This document shows positions 1 to 8,897 of a stretch of 64,000 bases of DNA, piece after piece. Source of the stretch: Eutrophocola salsuginis (GTDB taxonomy: Bacteria; Pseudomonadota; Gammaproteobacteria; Pseudomonadales; Pseudohongiellaceae). The notes below the pieces were generated by a model. That model saw only the letters and a list, made by a program, of their open reading frames with translations. It made no database searches and was not told where the DNA came from. The DNA lies in NCBI GenBank assembly GCA_038147195.1, contig JAYQTB010000006.1, positions 1 to 64,000 of the forward strand, given 5' to 3'. Both the position numbers and the translations under genes were made by a program. Positions within the stretch are counted from its first letter, which is position 1, and each line of letters begins with the position of its first letter.

Positions 1-2052
1 ATCTTCGCTGAGCGATGCGGCAAACGAAGTCATACCACGGTCGGCAAGTGCACCCTGCAAGACCACGTTGTTGAACCCGTCCGCGGAATGCAGCAGCGGT
101 GTCCGGCGCAAGTCCGGGAATGAACTGCGGGCCATGCCACCGACATCGTGGCACATTGAACAATTATCGCCGTAGATTTCACCACCGCGAGCTACCAGCA
201 CTTCCGATGCTGTTTCTACCGGGGGTGACAGCGGACGCTGCGTGAATTCGGTCTTCTCCGGCAGCGTGGCGGTTCCACCCAGCTTGTACACCAGCAAGCG
301 TGCATAGGTCGGGGCGTAGTACCCCTGGAAGGACGGACCGCCGACGATATGCGCGATGTACTGCTCACCGTCATACAAATAAGAAATCGGCCCGGCAGTG
401 GCACTGGCCTGGACATCCAAAAGCTTCAATTGAGTGCCATCCTCTGCATCGTAGATTCCCAGTGTCTGTCCCTGGCCGTTGGCCTTGATGAGCAAGCCAC
501 CCCCTGTGGTCAGCGTGCCGCCAACCGCAACATCCTCGATAGCCCACACTTCTTCCGCGGCGACCGGGTCCCACGCCACCAGGCGTGTCTTACTGCCGCG
601 CTGGATGGTATTTTCAGGATCGTCGTAAGCGTAATCATGACCGAAATACTCCATACCGAGGTTGAAACGCCCCTCGAGGTTTTCCGGTGCATTGGCAAAG
701 GCCATGCTGCTTTCCATGGCGGGAATGTACAACAGGCCAGTGTTCGGGTTGTAGGACATCGGCGCCTGGCCATGGGCGCCGGCTGGGCCGGGCTGGATGA
801 TGGTGCCGACTTCGCGTTTGGTGTACTGGGCGGCCTCGTTGATGATCGGCTTGCCGGTAGCCATGTCGTAACCGGAGGTCCAGTTCACCGGCACAAAGTT
901 GTTGGCCCTGAGCAATTCGCCGGTGTAGGCATCGAGCATGTAGTAGAAACCGCTCTTGGCCGCCTGCATCGCCACGTGACGCACTTCACCGTCCACCTCG
1001 ATATCGGCCAGTGTGATTTGCTGGACCGCATCGAAGTCCCACTCCTCCGCGGGAATTTCCTGGTAGTGCCAGACGTATTCGCCGGTATCCGCATCAACGG
1101 CTACGATGGAGTTCAGAAACAGGTTGTCACCACCGCCAGGGCTGCGCACCAGGGGGTTCCAGGGCGCGCCGTTACCGACACCGAACAGCAGGAGATTGGT
1201 AACCGGATCATAGGTGATGCCGTCCCAGGTGGAACCACCGCCACCGCGATCCCACCAGTTGCCATTCCAGGTTTCGGCAGCCATGCGCATGGCATCGTTT
1301 TCGAAACCCAGTTCCGGGTTGCCGGGTACGGTGTAGAAGCGCCAGAGGATCTCCCCGGTGTTGGCGTCGAGCGCAGAAACATAGCCGCGTGTTTTAAATT
1401 CCGCACCGCCGTTGCCGATGAATACCTTGCCGTTGGCCACGCGCACAGCGCCGGTGGAGGTGTACCACATCTCGGGATCCACGGTCTGAGTTTCCCAGAG
1501 GACTTCACCGGTGCCTGCATCGAGGGCGAACATGCGTCCGTCATATGCGGTCACGAAGACCTTGCCTTCATAGACGGCGGCACCGCGGTTGTTGACGCCG
1601 CAGCAGCCACGACCGGCGACATCACCGGAGACCTGCGGATCGAAACGCCAAATGCTTTCTCCATTAGCTGCATCGACCGCATTCACCTGTCCCCAGGACT
1701 CGGTGAAATACAGCACGCCGTCGACATAAAGTGGCGTGGATTGCTGGCCCTGGTTGGCACGGATATCCACGTACCAGGCCAGGCCGAGCTGGTCGATGTT
1801 GTCGATGGTGATCTGGTTGAGGGGACTGTAGCGCTGCTCGTTATAGGTCCCGCCGAACGTAAGCCACTGGCCAGGCTCGATGGCGGCGTTGTTCAGGCGC
1901 TCCTGGTCGACATTGGCGAACGCCGGCGCACTTCCTACGCCACTCGTTGCAGATATCGGTATATCTGAAGAAGTCGCGGGCTCCTCTTTGCCGCCACAGG
2001 CTGCCAGCAGGGAGGCGGCCAGAGCCAAAGCCATAAATCTTGGATTCAACAT
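1..2052 (-). CDS. PQQ-dependent quinohaemoprotein dehydrogenase, lipoprotein (3' part cut by window edge)
   Basis: Quinoprotein alcohol-dehydrogenase-type beta-propeller that would oxidise an alcohol or aldehyde in the periplasm and pass electrons to a fused haem c. Translating the minus strand from 2052 gives a short signal peptide ending in a lipobox (LLAAC, Cys19), so a lipid-anchored location is predicted. Seen: adjacent cysteines Cys150-Cys151 in GRGCCGVNNRG, the vicinal disulfide typical of PQQ alcohol dehydrogenases; many Trp-containing propeller repeats; and a C-terminal haem motif CSMCH (Cys631, Cys634, His635). The frame is open through base 1, so at least 684 codons exist and the last part of the cytochrome domain lies outside. 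An AGGA about 8 nt upstream supports the start; Met7 is an alternative. Substrate cannot be told from sequence. No PQQ biosynthesis gene is in the window. Confidence 0.9.
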   Translation of the reverse strand, partial: MLNPRFMALALAASLLAACGGKEEPATSSDIPISATSGVGSAPAFANVDQERLNNAAIEPGQWLTFGGTYNEQRYSPLNQITIDNIDQLGLAWYVDIRANQGQQSTPLYVDGVLYFTESWGQVNAVDAANGESIWRFDPQVSGDVAGRGCCGVNNRGAAVYEGKVFVTAYDGRMFALDAGTGEVLWETQTVDPEMWYTSTGAVRVANGKVFIGNGGAEFKTRGYVSALDANTGEILWRFYTVPGNPELGFENDAMRMAAETWNGNWWDRGGGGSTWDGITYDPVTNLLLFGVGNGAPWNPLVRSPGGGDNLFLNSIVAVDADTGEYVWHYQEIPAEEWDFDAVQQITLADIEVDGEVRHVAMQAAKSGFYYMLDAYTGELLRANNFVPVNWTSGYDMATGKPIINEAAQYTKREVGTIIQPGPAGAHGQAPMSYNPNTGLLYIPAMESSMAFANAPENLEGRFNLGMEYFGHDYAYDDPENTIQRGSKTRLVAWDPVAAEEVWAIEDVAVGGTLTTGGGLLIKANGQGQTLGIYDAEDGTQLKLLDVQASATAGPISYLYDGEQYIAHIVGGPSFQGYYAPTYARLLVYKLGGTATLPEKTEFTQRPLSPPVETASEVLVARGGEIYGDNCSMCHDVGGMARSSFPDLRRTPLLHSADGFNNVVLQGALADRGMTSFAASLSED

Positions 2053-2215
2053 AGGGGAAATCCTGTTCTGGTCGTTTTAGTGTCTTGAATGGCTGTAACT
2101 ATTGATGCTGCAATTGTTGTTTTCGGGAGCGAACACGCTCGTAATAGGTGGCAAAGTATCCCCCAGAGGCGCGGTGGATGCACCTCTTTTTCCTGAGGAA
2201 AAGCTGATGGTTTGC

Positions 2216-3964
2216 TTAAGCGGAGTGCATCATCTTCTTGATGATGGGAGAGATCATCAGCATTACGATAGCAATGGCCATGGCGATGTAGCCCACCTGG
2301 GAATAGACCGAAACGTAGGTGGCCTTGGCAGCAACCACATCAGAAATCTGCCCGCCGATGGTTTCCGCCCCCGTGGTGGAGGCGATAACGCCCGCCAGGT
2401 AGTTTGACAGTCCGCTATATAGGAACCAGGCGCCCATCGTCATGCCGACAGCTTTTGGCGGGGCCAGTTTAGTAACCGCAGACAGGCCTACAGGGGATAC
2501 CATCAGTTCGCCTATTGTATGGATCCAGTAAATGAGGAATATAAAATAGACCGCCGTCATGCCTGTCTCACCGGATGTGGTCATTCCCGCCACAAGGGAC
2601 AGGAAGCCGAGTCCGGCAAGGAACACACCAACCGCGAACTTCACGGGTGTCGACGGATTTAGGTTGCGTCTTCCAAGGCTGACCCACAACCATGCCAGCA
2701 CCGGCGCAAATATAACGATGAACATTGCGTTGAGCGACTGGAACACCGGTGCCGGCACGGAAAAACCCAGCATGGTTCGGTCTACCAGGCGATCAGTAAA
2801 CAAATTAAGCGAGGAACCCGCCTGTTCGAATAGAGCCCAGAAAGGAATCTGAGCTAGTACGAAGTAGATGCCAGCCAACATACGATCCCGTTCCTCACCC
2901 GCGCATTGCGTGATTGCGTATGCCACGAGCACGACAAAAATTAGGATGCCCAGCAGCCCCACATAACTTTCATTCACCAAATGTGCGTTTGTTACTAGTA
3001 GCATGGAAACTGCAATGATGCCGACACCCGTCAGATAGCAAATGTGTTCAATATTGAGGGGTCCTAATATCTTTTGTTGCAGTTTTTCCTCACTGGGTGG
3101 CTCGGCCTTTCCCTCCAGCCAGTCTTGGTATTTTAGGAATGTCATCAAGCCCGCGAGCATACCAATTCCTGCGAGGCCAAATCCGTATTTCCAGCCGTAC
3201 ATAATTCCGAGATAGCCGCATGCAATCGAGGAGATAAAGGAGCCCAGATTTATGCCCATGTAGAAGATGGTAAAGCCAGAATCACGGCGGGAATCCCCAT
3301 AGTTGTAGAGAGCGCCGACGATAGTGGAAATATTAGCCTTTAGGAAACCAACACCGGCGATGATCAGGGCCAATGACAGATAGAGGATGTTGAGATAGAA
3401 GGTCTCAGTTTCGACACGTAGGGAATAGCTGGCTGTTGAAATAGTTTCCGGAAGACCGACAGCGGCTGGATCAGCAATCTGCATCACAGTAGCTCCATCG
3501 TTAAAGCTGATCCGCGAAACGCCCCGATCAGAGACGATAATTTGATTAGCATCTCCACCACGGCCATCGAGAGTTAGCCGATATTCGGCACCGTTGTATG
3601 TCATTACTTGCTGTGAACCATTGCCTTCGAAGGCCATACCAAAATGGCCCATCACAAGCAGGATGGCACCAAATGTAACGGCCTTGCGAGAACCCAAGTA
3701 ACGGTCGGCTAGTGTGCCACCGATAATAGTCATCACATAGACTAGTGCCGTGTAAGCACCATAGAGGACCGTGGAGCGTTCATCGGAAAATAGAAAATGC
3801 TGGGTCAGGTAAAGGATGAGCAGGCCGCGCATGCCGTAATAGGAAAAACGCTCCCACATCTCGGTGAAAAATAGAATAACCAGCCCGCGGGGATGGCCAA
3901 GTATGTTTTTTTCTGCACTGGAATATGAGGAGGTGTGATCTGGCGCTAAAGAGGTGTCGCTCAT
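2216..3964 (-). CDS. POT/PTR-family proton-coupled oligopeptide transporter
   Basis: Inner-membrane proton symporter for di- and tripeptides, 582 aa, major facilitator fold. The family signature EMWERFSYYG (residues 35-44, the ExxER proton-coupling motif) is intact in TM1, and the TM4 region reads GFLKANISTIVG as in DtpA-type proteins. Residues about 113-188, between TM3 and TM4, form a hydrophilic, probably beta-rich insertion absent from DtpA, expected on the periplasmic side. Monocistronic: the PQQ dehydrogenase follows after 163 bp and a long AT-rich spacer separates it from the divergent tetR. It may supply peptides as carbon and nitrogen; the natural substrate range is not deducible. 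Confidence 0.93.
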   Translation of the reverse strand: MSDTSLAPDHTSSYSSAEKNILGHPRGLVILFFTEMWERFSYYGMRGLLILYLTQHFLFSDERSTVLYGAYTALVYVMTIIGGTLADRYLGSRKAVTFGAILLVMGHFGMAFEGNGSQQVMTYNGAEYRLTLDGRGGDANQIIVSDRGVSRISFNDGATVMQIADPAAVGLPETISTASYSLRVETETFYLNILYLSLALIIAGVGFLKANISTIVGALYNYGDSRRDSGFTIFYMGINLGSFISSIACGYLGIMYGWKYGFGLAGIGMLAGLMTFLKYQDWLEGKAEPPSEEKLQQKILGPLNIEHICYLTGVGIIAVSMLLVTNAHLVNESYVGLLGILIFVVLVAYAITQCAGEERDRMLAGIYFVLAQIPFWALFEQAGSSLNLFTDRLVDRTMLGFSVPAPVFQSLNAMFIVIFAPVLAWLWVSLGRRNLNPSTPVKFAVGVFLAGLGFLSLVAGMTTSGETGMTAVYFIFLIYWIHTIGELMVSPVGLSAVTKLAPPKAVGMTMGAWFLYSGLSNYLAGVIASTTGAETIGGQISDVVAAKATYVSVYSQVGYIAMAIAIVMLMISPIIKKMMHSA

Positions 3965-4461
3965 GATGCGGACTTTGCAAATTAGGGAAAACAGTGAAGA
4001 AACTTAGACGGAAACTGCACGATTTTCAAGCTTGCATGGGCAAATATGAAGGTGAGATCCGGAGGCCTAATCCATGGCCTCCGGAAACTCTGGGGAAATC
4101 AATTCTAAAGGAAATGCGACACATGCTTGTAACAAACTAACTCTCCATGTCCCTTGCCAGGCAACAGCAAACGTACTGAAAGCTTGCCCTCCGCCAAATG
4201 CATGCGGCAAATTTTTGTAAATCTTTATTTCCACTTTTTATTAAGAATATAGATTCTGTATTATATTGCAACCCCAAAATCTACTTTTGTAACAACTCAT
4301 AACCTATGACAATCTGTTTAAATTAGCTTGTTGATATCTTTTACAAGCTTGCTCAGAATTTTTCGTGAAACATATTTACCAATTTGAACCTCTTCTCGGA
4401 ACAAGTTACGCTTGATTTGAATTAATTTATAATTACTTGGTGTAATCAAATCCAAAACAGT
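3965..4461. other. AT-rich divergent intergenic region
   Basis: About 500 bp between the peptide transporter (minus) and tetR (plus) with no convincing gene. The part right of about 4200 is markedly AT-rich compared with the rest of the window, matching the composition of the following tetR. It holds a perfect TATAAT box and a palindrome described separately, plus a TTACCAATT motif at 4376-4384 that recurs at 5130-5138 upstream of the sulfatase. Confidence 0.6.
4406..4446 (+). promoter_or_regulatory. Candidate tetR promoter with overlapping operator palindrome
   Basis: A perfect -10 box TATAAT at 4428-4433 sits 16 bp after a weak -35-like TTACGC (4406-4411). ATTAC-TTGGT-GTAAT (4432-4446) overlaps the end of the -10 box, 16 bp before the tetR ATG. 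TetR-family proteins commonly repress their own promoter by binding such palindromes, so autoregulation is inferred. Confidence 0.4.
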
Positions 4462-5106
4462 ATGAATAGCAAAGACGTCAAGAAACAGAAGCCCAACCAC
4501 CGAAAAATTAAACAGAAGCGTGGACAAAAAACCTATGACTCGCTTATGAGTACAGGCTTCAAACTATTGGAAAAAAATGATTTAGAAAGAATCTCTGTCG
4601 CCGAACTTGCTCAGAAGTCGGGATACTCAGTGGGTGCTTTTTATGCGCGATTTGAAAGTAAAGATCAATTCTTCAATGCTCTTATTCAAGAACATTTACG
4701 AATTCGTACAGAATCTCTAATACATCTATATGAAACTGCGGCAATTGATACTTTGGTCGATAATTTGATGAAAAATTTAGCTAGTTACTATGCAGAGCAT
4801 CGCGAATTCTGGCGCACAGTTTTGCTTAAGAGGATACGTGATCCTGAATTTTGGGATCCATTTACAGGCCACTTTTTTAACTCTGCCCAACTCTTTGTGG
4901 ACCGAGTATCTAGAGAAAATAACAGATCATTATCGGAAGATGAAACAAGAAACATTTATTTTGCGTTTCAAGCTATTTTGGGGTTAGTTAGCAGAAACTT
5001 GTATACCAACTTTACGCCGAAGGTTGTTGACCAGAAAACTTTTGTGAATCAGTTAGTAAGAACTTTCAAGCTAGTATCTGATTATGACAATATCATAAAG
5101 TCATAA
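4462..5106 (+). CDS. TetR/AcrR-family transcriptional regulator
   Basis: Ligand-responsive DNA-binding regulator, 214 aa. The N-terminal helix-turn-helix is clear around residues 30-75 (ISVAELAQKSGYSVGAFYAR followed by FESKDQFF, the TetR recognition-helix pattern), preceded by a basic Lys/Arg-rich tail. The remaining alpha-helical part is the ligand and dimer domain and has no recognisable subfamily. It is strongly AT-rich with A/T-ending codons, unlike most of the window, which suggests transfer. It lies 62 bp upstream of the sulfatase in the same direction, and palindromes with the same GTAAT/ATTAC half-sites occur before both genes, so it is the likely regulator of the sulfatase operon. 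Confidence 0.9.
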   Translation: MNSKDVKKQKPNHRKIKQKRGQKTYDSLMSTGFKLLEKNDLERISVAELAQKSGYSVGAFYARFESKDQFFNALIQEHLRIRTESLIHLYETAAIDTLVDNLMKNLASYYAEHREFWRTVLLKRIRDPEFWDPFTGHFFNSAQLFVDRVSRENNRSLSEDETRNIYFAFQAILGLVSRNLYTNFTPKVVDQKTFVNQLVRTFKLVSDYDNIIKS

Positions 5107-5117
5107 CGCTAAATGCT

Positions 5118-5133
5118 GTAATGCGAACATTAC
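5118..5133. promoter_or_regulatory. Palindrome upstream of sulfatase, candidate TetR operator
   Basis: GTAATG-CGAA-CATTAC is a perfect 16-bp inverted repeat lying 35 bp before the sulfatase ATG and 11 bp after the tetR stop. Its half-sites match those of the palindrome overlapping the tetR -10 box, but in inverted arrangement. It is followed directly by CAATT, giving the TTACCAATT motif also present at 4376. The binding protein is inferred. Confidence 0.4.
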
Positions 5134-5168
5134 CAATTCTAATTTAATCAAATTGTATAGGCTGAACT

Positions 5169-6851
5169 ATGCATAAATTCAAAGTCTCATTAGTTTTATT
5201 CGCTAATTGCATTTTTTCCTTGGCGGGTTGCACCGAAAACATCAATGAAAATGAGTCAAGAGAAGAGTCGTCACAGCTCATATCAAAAGAAAAGCCAAAC
5301 ATAGTGCTAATTGTCGCTGATGATCTTGGGTATGCCGATTTAGGATTTTACGGTAGTGAAATTTCTACCCCAAATATTGATGCTTTGGCATCGGCTGGGA
5401 TGTTGCTCACAGATTTTTATTCAAGCCTAACATGCGGCCCTACCCGTGCCATGCTTATGTCTGGAATGTCTAATCATATGGCTGGTGTAGGCGTGCAAAG
5501 TGCACCTAGATTACCCGAACACATTGGTCAACAAAACTATCTCGGCTACCTAAGTTTTCGTGTGGCGTCTCTTGCCGAATTAATGGCAGATGCTGGATAC
5601 AATACATATATGACCGGAAAGTGGCACCTGGGAATGGACGTTGAAAACGGTCCCCACGCCCGCGGATTTAAGAAAAATTTTATTTCCCTTGATGGTGCCG
5701 CACACCTTGGTCCCTGGGACTGGCGCGGTCCCCAGAACGCCAACTACAGGGATGGAGATGAGCTCGTGCAGGTGGATGAGAGCTGGTACACCACACGAGA
5801 TTACACTAAAAAGATGCTCGATTTTATTGATGAGGATCTCGAAGATGACAAGCCATTTTTTGCCTACCTGGCCTATACGGCGCCGCACTGGCCTTTGCAG
5901 GCACCCGAGGAAGCTATCGCAAAATACGACGGTGTATATGACATTGGATACGAAGAAATTTACCGCAGGCGTTTCCTGCGTATGCAGGAACTAGGATACA
6001 TATCTGCTGATAATGAGCCTCTACAACCTGAGGATTTATTCAGTCCGCGTTGGGAAGAACAATCCCCTCAGGACAGGGCGCTCGCTGCTAAGCGTATGCA
6101 GGTATATGCCGCCATGGTCAGTGAACTGGACAAGTATGTCGGTCAGGTCATCGACTATCTAAAAGAAATTGGGGAGTACGATAACACCTTCATCATGTTT
6201 ATGTCGGACAACGGTGCGGAGTCCTCCCGCCTGGATCTCACTCCCAACTACCAGGCCTTCATTACTTCCGGAGCATATGACCAGGGTGTCGACAACCTGG
6301 GTCGCCCAAACTCTTATGTGATGTACGGCCGCAATTGGGCCACGGTCAGCGAAACTAAATTCCGCCGCCACAAGGCCACCGCATTTGACGGCGGCATCCA
6401 TGTCCCCGCCTTTGTCCATTTCCCAGCAATGATCGAGGGCGGTACGCAGTCGGACGGCTTTGGCACGGTAATGGACATCATGCCAACATTCCTCGCCCTG
6501 GCAGGCACACAGCACCCAGGCACCCAGTTTCAGGGTCGCGAGATACTGCCGATCCAGGGCAAGTCGCTTCTGCCACTGCTTACGGGTGAAAGTAATGAAG
6601 TTCATACGTCCGACGAAGTGGTTGGCTGGGAACTCAACGGTCACCGTGCGGTGCGCCAGGGCGACTGGAAAATCGTCTGGGACCTAGCGTTGCCGGAAGA
6701 TGAAAGACATTGGCAGCTGTTCAATTTGGAACAGGACAGCAATGAGAAGGTAGATCTTGGCGCCGAACTGCCTGACAAAAAAGCCGAGATGATCGGCAAA
6801 TGGGAGAACTGGGAAGCCGAAAACGGCATCATCTATGCGTTCCCAGAGTAA
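5169..6851 (+). CDS. Type I (formylglycine) sulfatase, predicted lipoprotein
   Basis: Hydrolyses a sulfate ester, 560 aa. The signal peptide ends in a lipobox SLAGC (Cys21), so the enzyme should be lipid-anchored outside the cytoplasmic membrane. Seen: metal-binding DDLGYADLG (Asp51-Asp52), the C-x-P-x-R maturation motif CGPTR (Cys89 becomes formylglycine), GKWHLG, and SDNGAE for the metal site. The next gene encodes the matching formylglycine-generating enzyme and overlaps its 3' end by 17 bp. The first about 470 bp are AT-rich like tetR, after which composition shifts to that of the chromosome, a sign of mosaic origin. The substrate (alkyl, aryl or sugar sulfate) cannot be assigned; overall layout resembles arylsulfatase A-type enzymes. 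Confidence 0.95.
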   Translation: MHKFKVSLVLFANCIFSLAGCTENINENESREESSQLISKEKPNIVLIVADDLGYADLGFYGSEISTPNIDALASAGMLLTDFYSSLTCGPTRAMLMSGMSNHMAGVGVQSAPRLPEHIGQQNYLGYLSFRVASLAELMADAGYNTYMTGKWHLGMDVENGPHARGFKKNFISLDGAAHLGPWDWRGPQNANYRDGDELVQVDESWYTTRDYTKKMLDFIDEDLEDDKPFFAYLAYTAPHWPLQAPEEAIAKYDGVYDIGYEEIYRRRFLRMQELGYISADNEPLQPEDLFSPRWEEQSPQDRALAAKRMQVYAAMVSELDKYVGQVIDYLKEIGEYDNTFIMFMSDNGAESSRLDLTPNYQAFITSGAYDQGVDNLGRPNSYVMYGRNWATVSETKFRRHKATAFDGGIHVPAFVHFPAMIEGGTQSDGFGTVMDIMPTFLALAGTQHPGTQFQGREILPIQGKSLLPLLTGESNEVHTSDEVVGWELNGHRAVRQGDWKIVWDLALPEDERHWQLFNLEQDSNEKVDLGAELPDKKAEMIGKWENWEAENGIIYAFPE

Positions 6852-7839
6852 GACTTTCGCCATAAGCGTCTTGGTGACGGGCCTGACGATCGCCACCGCC
6901 ATCGGCTGGTTAAGTTTTGGTGGAGCAATTCCAGGCGCCAATCTCGATGTCACAGCCCGTGCCTGCGGTAAAGTTACCGCCTCCGATTCTCCTTACCCGG
7001 GCATGGCCTGGGTACCTGGCGACACGTTCACCATGGGCGCCGAGGGCACCTACTTTGAAGAAGGCCCGTCGCATGAAGAAACCGTGGCAGGCTTTTGGAT
7101 GTCAACGCATGAGGTAACCAATGCCGAATTCGGCGAATTCGTCGCCGCCACCGGTTATGTGACGCTGGCCGAACGTGGCATCGAGGATCCCGCAACAGGC
7201 GAACATATTCCCGGTTCCGCCGTATTCGCGCCCCATGTCAGCGATGCCCCCGTAAATCCCTTCGCCAGCTGGTGGCACTTCATGAACGGAGCCAGCTGGT
7301 ACCAGCCAGAGGGCCCCGGTTCCAACATCGACAAGCGCCAGGATCACCCGGTGGTGCATATCGCCTTCGAGGACGCCCAGGTCTATGCCGACTGGAAAGG
7401 CCAGTCATTACCGACGGAAGCCCAGTTCGAACTGGCCGCGCAAACCAGCCTGTGGCGTGATGAGGACGGCAACTATGTCTCGAATACCTGGCAGGGACTG
7501 TTTCCCTTCCAGCATGATCCCGTGGACGGTTATACCGGCACCGCCCCGGTGGGTTGTTTTGACGCCAATGCGCTCGGCATATACGACCTGATCGGTAACG
7601 TCTGGGAATGGACACAGACCACCTACTATGCCACCCATGCCTTTCCGGACCCGCAGGATTTTCCGGAAGGCTATGACCCGAACCAACCCGGTGAACCCGT
7701 TGCGGTAATCAAGGGCGGCTCTTACCTGTGTGCACCCAACTACTGTATGCGCTACAGGCCCCAGGCGCGGCAGGCACAAAGCAAGGGTCTCGGTACCTCC
7801 CACATCGGTTTCAGGACGGTCATCAATCCTGAAGCCTGA
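6835..7839 (+). CDS. Formylglycine-generating enzyme (SUMF1/FGE-type sulfatase maturase), membrane-anchored
   Basis: Converts the sulfatase active-site Cys to formylglycine using oxygen and copper. 334 aa with the FGE-sulfatase fold from about residue 45 (MAWVPGDTFTMGAEG) to the end. The two copper-binding cysteines are present in GGSYLCAPNYCMRYR (Cys299 and Cys304), which separates true FGEs from related ergothioneine or kinase-type proteins. Residues about 8-28 form an uncleaved anchor or signal peptide, so maturation may take place in the periplasm. The start overlaps the sulfatase 3' end, implying translational coupling. Bacterial FGEs are often cytosolic, so the export signal is notable. 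Confidence 0.92.
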   Translation: MRSQSKTFAISVLVTGLTIATAIGWLSFGGAIPGANLDVTARACGKVTASDSPYPGMAWVPGDTFTMGAEGTYFEEGPSHEETVAGFWMSTHEVTNAEFGEFVAATGYVTLAERGIEDPATGEHIPGSAVFAPHVSDAPVNPFASWWHFMNGASWYQPEGPGSNIDKRQDHPVVHIAFEDAQVYADWKGQSLPTEAQFELAAQTSLWRDEDGNYVSNTWQGLFPFQHDPVDGYTGTAPVGCFDANALGIYDLIGNVWEWTQTTYYATHAFPDPQDFPEGYDPNQPGEPVAVIKGGSYLCAPNYCMRYRPQARQAQSKGLGTSHIGFRTVINPEA

Positions 7840-7857
7840 ACGTCCTGGAATCCAACC

Positions 7858-8796
7858 ATGCACATCGTCGTTACCGGCGCCAACGGTTTCATTGGCACCC
7901 ACCTGACCTCGGCCCTTCTGTCGAAAGACTCGCTGCTGCCACTGACAAAACTGACGGTCATCGACCTGACCCTCGACATCTTGGCTGACGATGATCGTCT
8001 CAACAAGGTCACAGGCAGCTTCGCCGATAAAGCGGTACTCGACACGGCATTCACGAAGCCCGCCGATATCGTCTTTCACCTGGCCAGCGTGCCGAGCGGG
8101 CTTTCCGAATCCAACCATGCCTTGGGCATGGACGTGAACATCCACGGTACCATCGCCCTGCTGGACCGGCTCAAGGAACAGTCGAACGTGCCCACAATGG
8201 TCTTCGCCAGTTCCATTGCCGTCTACGGAAGGCCGAGGGTACCGGAAGTCGGTGACGAAACACTACCGACGCCCAACCTGAGCTATGGTGCGGAAAAACT
8301 GATCGGGGAAGTCCTAGTGGCCGACTACACGCGCCGACAATGGATACGGGGCTGCTCGGTGCGCATTCCCGGCATCGTGGCACGCCCACCCGAACCCAAC
8401 GGTGCAGTATCTATTTTCTTCAGTGACCTAATCCGCCGCCTGAGCAGCGGCGAATCTTTTAATTGCCCGGTCTCCTCGGGCGCGAAGAGCTGGCTCATGT
8501 CGGTCAAGTGCTGCGTGGAAAACCTGATGCTGGCGGCAACCATGAATCATGCCGAACGCCAGGTATGGACCCTGCCGGCCTTGCACGTTGCCATCGCGGA
8601 ACTAGTCAATGAAATCGACGAAGTCTTCCCCGACCTGGGTGCCGGTGATCTGATCACGTATGCACCGGACCCCTGGGTGGAAGAAAATTTCGGTAGCTAT
8701 CCGCCGCTAGTCTGCCCGTTGGCCGAAGCAGCCGGATTTCACCATGACGGCAGTCCGCAGCAGCTGTTGCTGAACGCGCTGGAAACATTAAATTAA
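7858..8796 (+). CDS. NAD-dependent epimerase/dehydrogenase of the SDR family, D-erythronate dehydrogenase (DenD)-like
   Basis: Extended SDR of 312 aa. Seen: the N-terminal nucleotide-binding GANGFIGTHL (residues 8-17), LASVPSGLSESN, and the YxxxK catalytic pair in SYGAEKLIGE. From memory of the family, the stretch LASVPSGLSESN and the later SIAVYG/IPGIVARPPEPNG pattern resemble D-erythronate dehydrogenase DenD, which oxidises C4 sugar acids. It begins 18 bp after the FGE and probably belongs to the same transcript, so it may oxidise a sugar acid or other product freed by the sulfatase. Other NAD-dependent epimerase functions are possible. Confidence 0.8.
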   Translation: MHIVVTGANGFIGTHLTSALLSKDSLLPLTKLTVIDLTLDILADDDRLNKVTGSFADKAVLDTAFTKPADIVFHLASVPSGLSESNHALGMDVNIHGTIALLDRLKEQSNVPTMVFASSIAVYGRPRVPEVGDETLPTPNLSYGAEKLIGEVLVADYTRRQWIRGCSVRIPGIVARPPEPNGAVSIFFSDLIRRLSSGESFNCPVSSGAKSWLMSVKCCVENLMLAATMNHAERQVWTLPALHVAIAELVNEIDEVFPDLGAGDLITYAPDPWVEENFGSYPPLVCPLAEAAGFHHDGSPQQLLLNALETLN

Positions 8797-8864
8797 GCAC
8801 AAGGGTTACCAAATATCGATACTCTATCAGGAGCGTCTTTTTTCGGTCAGTAATGTCGGATCTC

Positions 8865-8881
8865 GGCACTGCGTGCCTTTT
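8865..8881 (+). terminator. Possible intrinsic terminator after the sulfatase operon
   Basis: GGCAC-TGC-GTGCC followed by TTTT, inside a larger inverted GTCGGA/TCCGAC pair, lies about 70 bp after the DenD-like stop and between two convergent genes. The stem is short, so this is tentative. Confidence 0.4.
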
Positions 8882-8897
8882 CCGACATACTTGTACT

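Noticed and set aside
349..1968. Long plus-strand open frame opposite the PQQ dehydrogenase
   Set aside because: Antisense shadow: the minus strand encodes an unmistakable PQQ/haem protein with CC and CSMCH motifs, and the plus translation has no family resemblance.
2188..2203. TTTTCC-TGA-GGAAAA palindrome after the peptide transporter
   Set aside because: Weak AT-rich stem without a clear T run; not counted as a terminator.
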